58,343 nt of DNA, from assembly GCF_009764685.1 (NCBI RefSeq), contig NZ_VHLM01000071.1:1-58343 (forward strand), written 5' to 3'. Numbering within the stretch: position 1 is the stretch's first letter; each line of letters opens with the position of its first letter. The notes beneath the pieces were generated by a model that was given only the letters and a program-made list of their open reading frames with translations, was not told where the DNA came from and searched no databases. The DNA is from Flavobacterium sp. I-STPP5a. GTDB lineage: Bacteria; Bacteroidota; Bacteroidia; Flavobacteriales; Flavobacteriaceae. Positions 56,426 through 58,343 of this stretch are shown here, piece after piece. A program made the position numbers and the translations under genes.

Positions 56426-57728
56426 GCTCAACAAGAAGAAATACTTCATCTATACTTAAAAGAAATCAATTCTATTCCTAAAGGGTATATACAGAATAAA
56501 TTAAGCCCTAAAAGGCTCATTGATGAATTAACAGTTCAAGACTTTCCCATTCGAGGTCATCAAGTATATCTGCATATCACACTCAGAAGATGGCTCAACG
56601 AAGATACTGGACAAGTAGTTTATAGAGATTGGAACTTAGCAACAGATGAGACTCGGGCAACACAGGAGTTTGCGTCTTTTTTAAAAGAAATCAATAAAAT
56701 CCAGACCAAACGATTGTAATGCAATTGCTTCTTTCTATGGAGTTAGCGGCAAAAATCTGCAACATCAATACAAAGATTTTCTCAGTGATTTTAAAACCTG
56801 GGATCAACTGCCTCACGCCAAGCAATGGCCAATTTTTCCACAAAACGTAGGTAAACATTTATCGATTGACGAAACTTCATTCTTCAATGGGGAACTCTAT
56901 ACGATCTTAACCAACAAAGCAGGTAAAGGAAGAAAAGGAACTATCGTAGCTATGCTTGCAGGAACTAAAGCCGATACTATAATTGCTATTCTTGAAAAAA
57001 TCCCTCTCAAGGCACGTAATCAAGTCACAGAAATTACCCTAGATATGGCAGCAAATATGGGACTCGTTGCTAGGAAATGTTTTCCAAATGCTACGCGAGT
57101 TACAGACCGCTTTACTCATATCTTTCATTTTAATTTTGGTATTCGTGATACCGCTACGCTAAATTCATGTTCAAAAATTAGCATTGGATGCTTTACAAGA
57201 AATCAGAATCAAATACCGTTGGCAAGCAATAGATCAAGAAAATGAAGCTATAGAAAAAGCTAAAAAAGGCACCAAAAAGTTTGAACCTAAAGTACTATCT
57301 AATGGAGACACACTTAAACAGCTACTAGCTCGCAGCCGCTATTTACTCTATAAAAACAAATCTAAATGGTCCGAAAACCAAATAGAACGTGCCACGCTAT
57401 TATTTGAATTATATCCCGATATCGAAAAAGCATATAATTAGCTACAGAGTTGAGAAATACCTTCGAGACGACAACAGATAAAATCATTGGACTCTCAAGA
57501 TTAGCTAAATGGCATGAAAAAGTAAGTCAATCTGGATTTAAGTCTTTCAATACAATCTCAAGATCTATAATAAATCATTACCAAACCATACTAAACTATT
57601 TTGATAACAGAAGCACAAAAGCATCTGCAGAGTCGTTCAACGCTAAAATAAAAGCTTTTAGAACACAATTTAGAGGCGTTAAAAATGTTGCATTCTTCCT
57701 TTTTAGGCTAACAACTATTTATGCTTAA
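56426..57728 (+). pseudogene. Decayed ISAon1-type transposase, two-ORF remnant
   Basis: The first frame, from 56426 to a stop at 56719, has no ATG and reads the N-terminal ISAon1 protein: VQDFPIRGHQVYLHITLRRW, NLATDETRATQEFASFLKE. The second starts about 56715 without ATG and reads DDE transposase: IASFYGVSGKNLQHQYKDF, HLSIDETSFFNGELYTILTN, TLDMAANMGLVARKCFP, TRVTDRF. It breaks at 57114 (a 52-base insert), continues KLALDALQEIRIKYRWQAIDQEN, breaks again near 57438, and ends with SGFKSFNTISRS and SAESFNAKIKAF. Several independent lesions mean it is dead. The 5' end appears lost: no matching inverted repeat is seen left of it. Confidence 0.88.
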
Positions 57729-57795
57729 TTTTTCATTCCCCACAGGTTTTGGGATTGATCCTTTTTTCATTCCCCACAGGTTTTGGGATTGATCC
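57729..57795 (+). repeat. 34-base tandem direct repeat at the right end of the IS remnant
   Basis: Two exact 33-base copies start at 57729 and 57763, period 34. Each contains TTCCCCACAGGTTTTGGGA, an imperfect palindrome of the kind found at ISAon1-type ends. The right end of the element may therefore be duplicated. Confidence 0.8.
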
Positions 57796-57858
57796 CAATA
57801 AAGACTTGTATTAAAGACAAAACCCTCCAACACGACAGTGCTGAAGGGTTTCTCTACG

Positions 57859-57944
57859 TACTCAGAGCGGGACTTGAACCCGCACGAACATTGCTGTTCA
57901 CTGGATTTTAAGTCCAGCGTGTCTACCAATTTCACCATCCGAGC
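57859..57944 (-). tRNA. tRNA-Leu (TAA)
   Basis: On the minus strand: GCTCGGA acceptor, D loop GGTGAAATTGGTAGACAC, anticodon arm CTGGA-CTTAAAA-TCCAG (anticodon TAA), a long variable arm (TGAACAGCAATGTTCG), and T arm GCGGGTTCAAGTCCCGC. The long variable arm marks a class II tRNA. It is a likely ms2i6A37/MiaE-type substrate. CCA not encoded. Confidence 0.95.
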
Positions 57945-57950
57945 TGGTTG

Positions 57951-58023
57951 TGGTACCTCCAGGGATCGAACCAGGGACACATGGATTTTCAGTCCATTGC
58001 TCTACCATCTGAGCTAAGGTACC
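57951..58023 (-). tRNA. tRNA-Phe (GAA)
   Basis: On the minus strand: GGTACCT acceptor (58017-58023 complement) pairs with AGGTACC, discriminator A; anticodon arm ATGGA-CTGAAAA-TCCAT gives GAA (phenylalanine); T arm CCTGGTTCGATCCCTGG. It lies six bases before tRNA-Leu in the direction of reading, so both come from one transcript. Confidence 0.95.
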
Positions 58024-58044
58024 TTACTTGTAAAAAGTAAATGA

Positions 58045-58078
58045 TATAAAAAAAGCCCATCCGATTAGAATGGGCTTT
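58045..58078 (-). terminator. Hairpin between 5S rRNA and tRNA-Phe
   Basis: AAAGCCCAT (58052-58060) with ATGGGCTTT (58070-58078), followed on the minus strand by a T tract. It looks like the terminator of the rRNA operon, so the two tRNAs may need read-through or their own promoter. Confidence 0.8.
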
Positions 58079-58083
58079 CAAAG

Positions 58084-58192
58084 AAAGGCGACGACATACT
58101 CTCCCACATAACTGCAGTACCATCTGCGCAGGCGGGCTTAACTACTCTGTTCGGGATGGGAAGAGGTGAGCCCCGCCGCAATAACCACCTTA
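58084..58192 (-). rRNA. rrf: 5S ribosomal RNA
   Basis: The minus strand reads the 5S core, including CCCATCCCGAACAGAGTAG (58143-58165 region) and GATGGTACTGC, closing with GGTGG near the start and the GTCGCC end. Length is about 109. Ends are approximate. It follows the 23S gene, which would lie beyond the right edge. Confidence 0.9.
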
Positions 58193-58343
58193 AGATTATT
58201 GTTTAAGGAGTTTCAAGTTTTTATAGTTTCAAGTTCTTCAACCTGTAACATTAAACCTCAAACTTTAAACATCCGCCGCGGCGGACAAATATCTTAACAT
58301 ACTGAGATAAAGAATATAAAAATGTATTAGAAAGTTTCTCCCT
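58193..58343 (-). other. Spacer upstream of 5S rRNA, with palindrome and short repeats
   Basis: This is presumably the 23S-5S spacer. It contains the perfect 14-base palindrome TCCGCCGCGGCGGA (58272-58285), strikingly GC-rich here, and short degenerate repeats (GTTTCAAGTT twice, AACTTTAAAC) at about 58209-58270. No 23S sequence is confidently recognised in the last bases. Confidence 0.6.

Noticed and set aside
57708..57980. Minus-strand frame of 90 codons over tRNA-Leu and part of tRNA-Phe
   Set aside because: It is a translation of tRNA genes and of the IS end repeat.
58286..58343. 3' end of 23S rRNA
   Set aside because: I could not recognise conserved 23S terminal sequence with confidence; the gene is more likely just beyond the window edge.

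Overview
The window looks like chromosomal DNA of a gliding, Flavobacterium-like member of the Bacteroidota. The reasons are strong AT richness, promoters with the TAnnTTTG -7 element in place of E. coli-type boxes, few Shine-Dalgarno sites, and marker genes: gldJ, porU and porV (gliding and type IX secretion), a SusC-type plug module, ExbB/ExbD/TonB-like proteins, and an ISAon1-type insertion sequence. Species identification is inference; no 16S gene is present.

Layout. (1) 1-6250: an intact IS1595-type element sits directly against a 5'-truncated alpha-2-macroglobulin gene that carries an unusual inserted carboxypeptidase-regulatory plus TonB-plug module. (2) 6270-9783, minus strand: hpt, adk, a CNNM/CorC-type membrane protein, and obg. 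(3) 9890-14898, plus strand: a helical-repeat protein, purK, purE, a small toxin-antitoxin pair and an M3 peptidase. (4) 15076-18727: a GbsR/MarR-type regulator and a tightly overlapping four-gene cluster (DUF2071, DCC-type thiol protein, TIGR01777 epimerase, SRPBCC protein). Both transcription units carry the same inverted repeat. The DCC gene is broken by a one-base frameshift. (5) 18704-33393: a UbiA-like membrane protein, gcvP, a KAS III-like enzyme, methyltransferase and glycosyltransferase, MlaE/MlaF-type lipid transporter parts, SprT-like and SDR proteins, a GNAT, and a minus-strand run of M28 peptidase, LysE-like, ATP-grasp, NRDE and DinB genes. (6) 33393-41450: acyl-CoA dehydrogenase, anmK, a chalcone-isomerase-like secreted protein, glutamate dehydrogenase, TonB-like/ExbD/ExbB and folC. 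(7) 41536-47874: tRNA-Val, miaE-like, a glycosyltransferase, RidA, pdhC, pdhA and cdd. (8) 47957-56218: porV, porU, gldJ and murF, the secretion and gliding locus. (9) 56426-57800: a decayed ISAon1-type element. (10) 57859-58343: tRNA-Leu, tRNA-Phe and 5S rRNA, the distal end of an rRNA operon read on the minus strand.

What stands out is mostly between the genes: a five-copy family of GC-richer intergenic repeats, often joined to terminator hairpins; degenerate short tandem repeats at three loci; a duplicated operator that links a regulator to its neighbour operon; and several events of decay (IS insertion, homopolymer frameshifts, a 52-base insert in a dead transposase). I saw no CRISPR array, prophage or recognisable defence island. 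The best candidates for something under-described are the A2M/plug chimera, the GbsR-linked cluster and the dispersed repeat family.
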